Part shown: positions 63,946-64,000 of the stretch, piece by piece | How positions within the stretch are numbered: position 1 is the first letter of the stretch | How the letters are laid out: each line of letters starts with the position of its first letter | From: DATKHR01 sp036557365 | Lineage (GTDB): Bacteria > Acidobacteriota > Vicinamibacteria > Vicinamibacterales > CAVVIG01 | Direction of reading: 5' to 3' | Assembly (NCBI GenBank): GCA_036557365.1 | Contig: DATBHR010000083.1 | Location: 94,264-158,263, forward strand | DNA: 64,000 nt | The notes under the pieces: generated by a model | The model's input: only the letters and a program-made list of their open reading frames with translations | Database searches by the model: none | Told to the model about the DNA's origin: nothing | Position numbers and translations under genes: made by a program

Positions 63946-64000
63946 CACTTTCCTCCCGCGCGTCTTTCTGACGCGCAACCGTGTGTGCGAAATACGATCA

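Overview
The window is GC-rich bacterial chromosome with dense genes and no rRNA, tRNA, CRISPR array, insertion sequence or prophage that I could see. Gene content suggests Acidobacteriota, perhaps the Vicinamibacteria (subdivision 6) lineage: an Oar-like TonB-dependent receptor with a carboxypeptidase-regulatory domain, a membrane-anchored CadC-like winged-helix regulator, a tandem ThyX-like protein, a DUF1648/DUF5808 membrane protein, HpnCDE squalene synthesis and a Tad pilus locus. This placement is inferred from gene content, not computed.

Layout. 1-3.7 kb: acyl-CoA dehydrogenase, DUF1684 lipoprotein and HAD hydrolase, separated by repeat DNA. 3.9-7.1 kb: large outer-membrane receptor closed by a strong terminator. 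7.1-10.1 kb: HhH-GPD/endonuclease III-like protein, M20 dipeptidase and a metallo-beta-lactamase-fold hydrolase. 10.2-15.6 kb: a LolDE/MacB-like ABC transporter with a LolA-like protein and an outer-membrane barrel, a plausible trans-envelope lipid or lipoprotein route. 15.8-20.3 kb: thioesterase, tandem ThyX-like protein, peptide deformylase, Nudix hydrolase and class II aldolase. 20.4-24.6 kb: thiI plus hpnE-hpnD-hpnC. 24.6-35.9 kb: mostly divergent or convergent single genes, including a cobalamin adenosyltransferase, an overlapping MutY/MutT pair, a YgfZ/GcvT-like protein, hydrolases, a decarboxylase, regulators, an FHA protein and a Ser/Thr kinase. 36-42.1 kb: MFS transporter, SDR, a degenerate malate-dehydrogenase-like protein, an ECF sigma factor, lipB and a cyclase-family lipoprotein. 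42.2-45.3 kb: 2-oxoacid dehydrogenase E2 and E3.

45.4-52.3 kb is the most interesting region. A sigma54-dependent NtrC-type response regulator is followed by a 358-bp intergenic region with a tandem 17-bp repeat, a third related site and a -24/-12 sigma54 promoter candidate. Then come a radical SAM/SPASM maturase, an overlapping 32-residue peptide gene, a peptide-type solute-binding protein without any permease, and a sensor histidine kinase. Together they look like a ribosomally made, radical-SAM-modified peptide coupled to its own sensing and sigma54 control circuit.

52.4-64 kb: HU protein, queF and DUF192, then a long minus-strand Tad/Flp pilus operon (flp1, flp2, tadV, cpaB, cpaC, cpaE, cpaF, tadB, tadC). 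It continues without gaps into an AAA ATPase and an isoprenylcysteine-methyltransferase-like protein.

Two genome-style features recur. First, many gene starts lie about 6-11 nt downstream of a TANNNT -10 hexamer, often in very tight divergent pairs, which suggests leaderless or nearly leaderless transcription. Second, several intergenic gaps consist of short-period tandem repeats (7, 9 or 21 bp) that begin at a stop codon or run up to a start codon.
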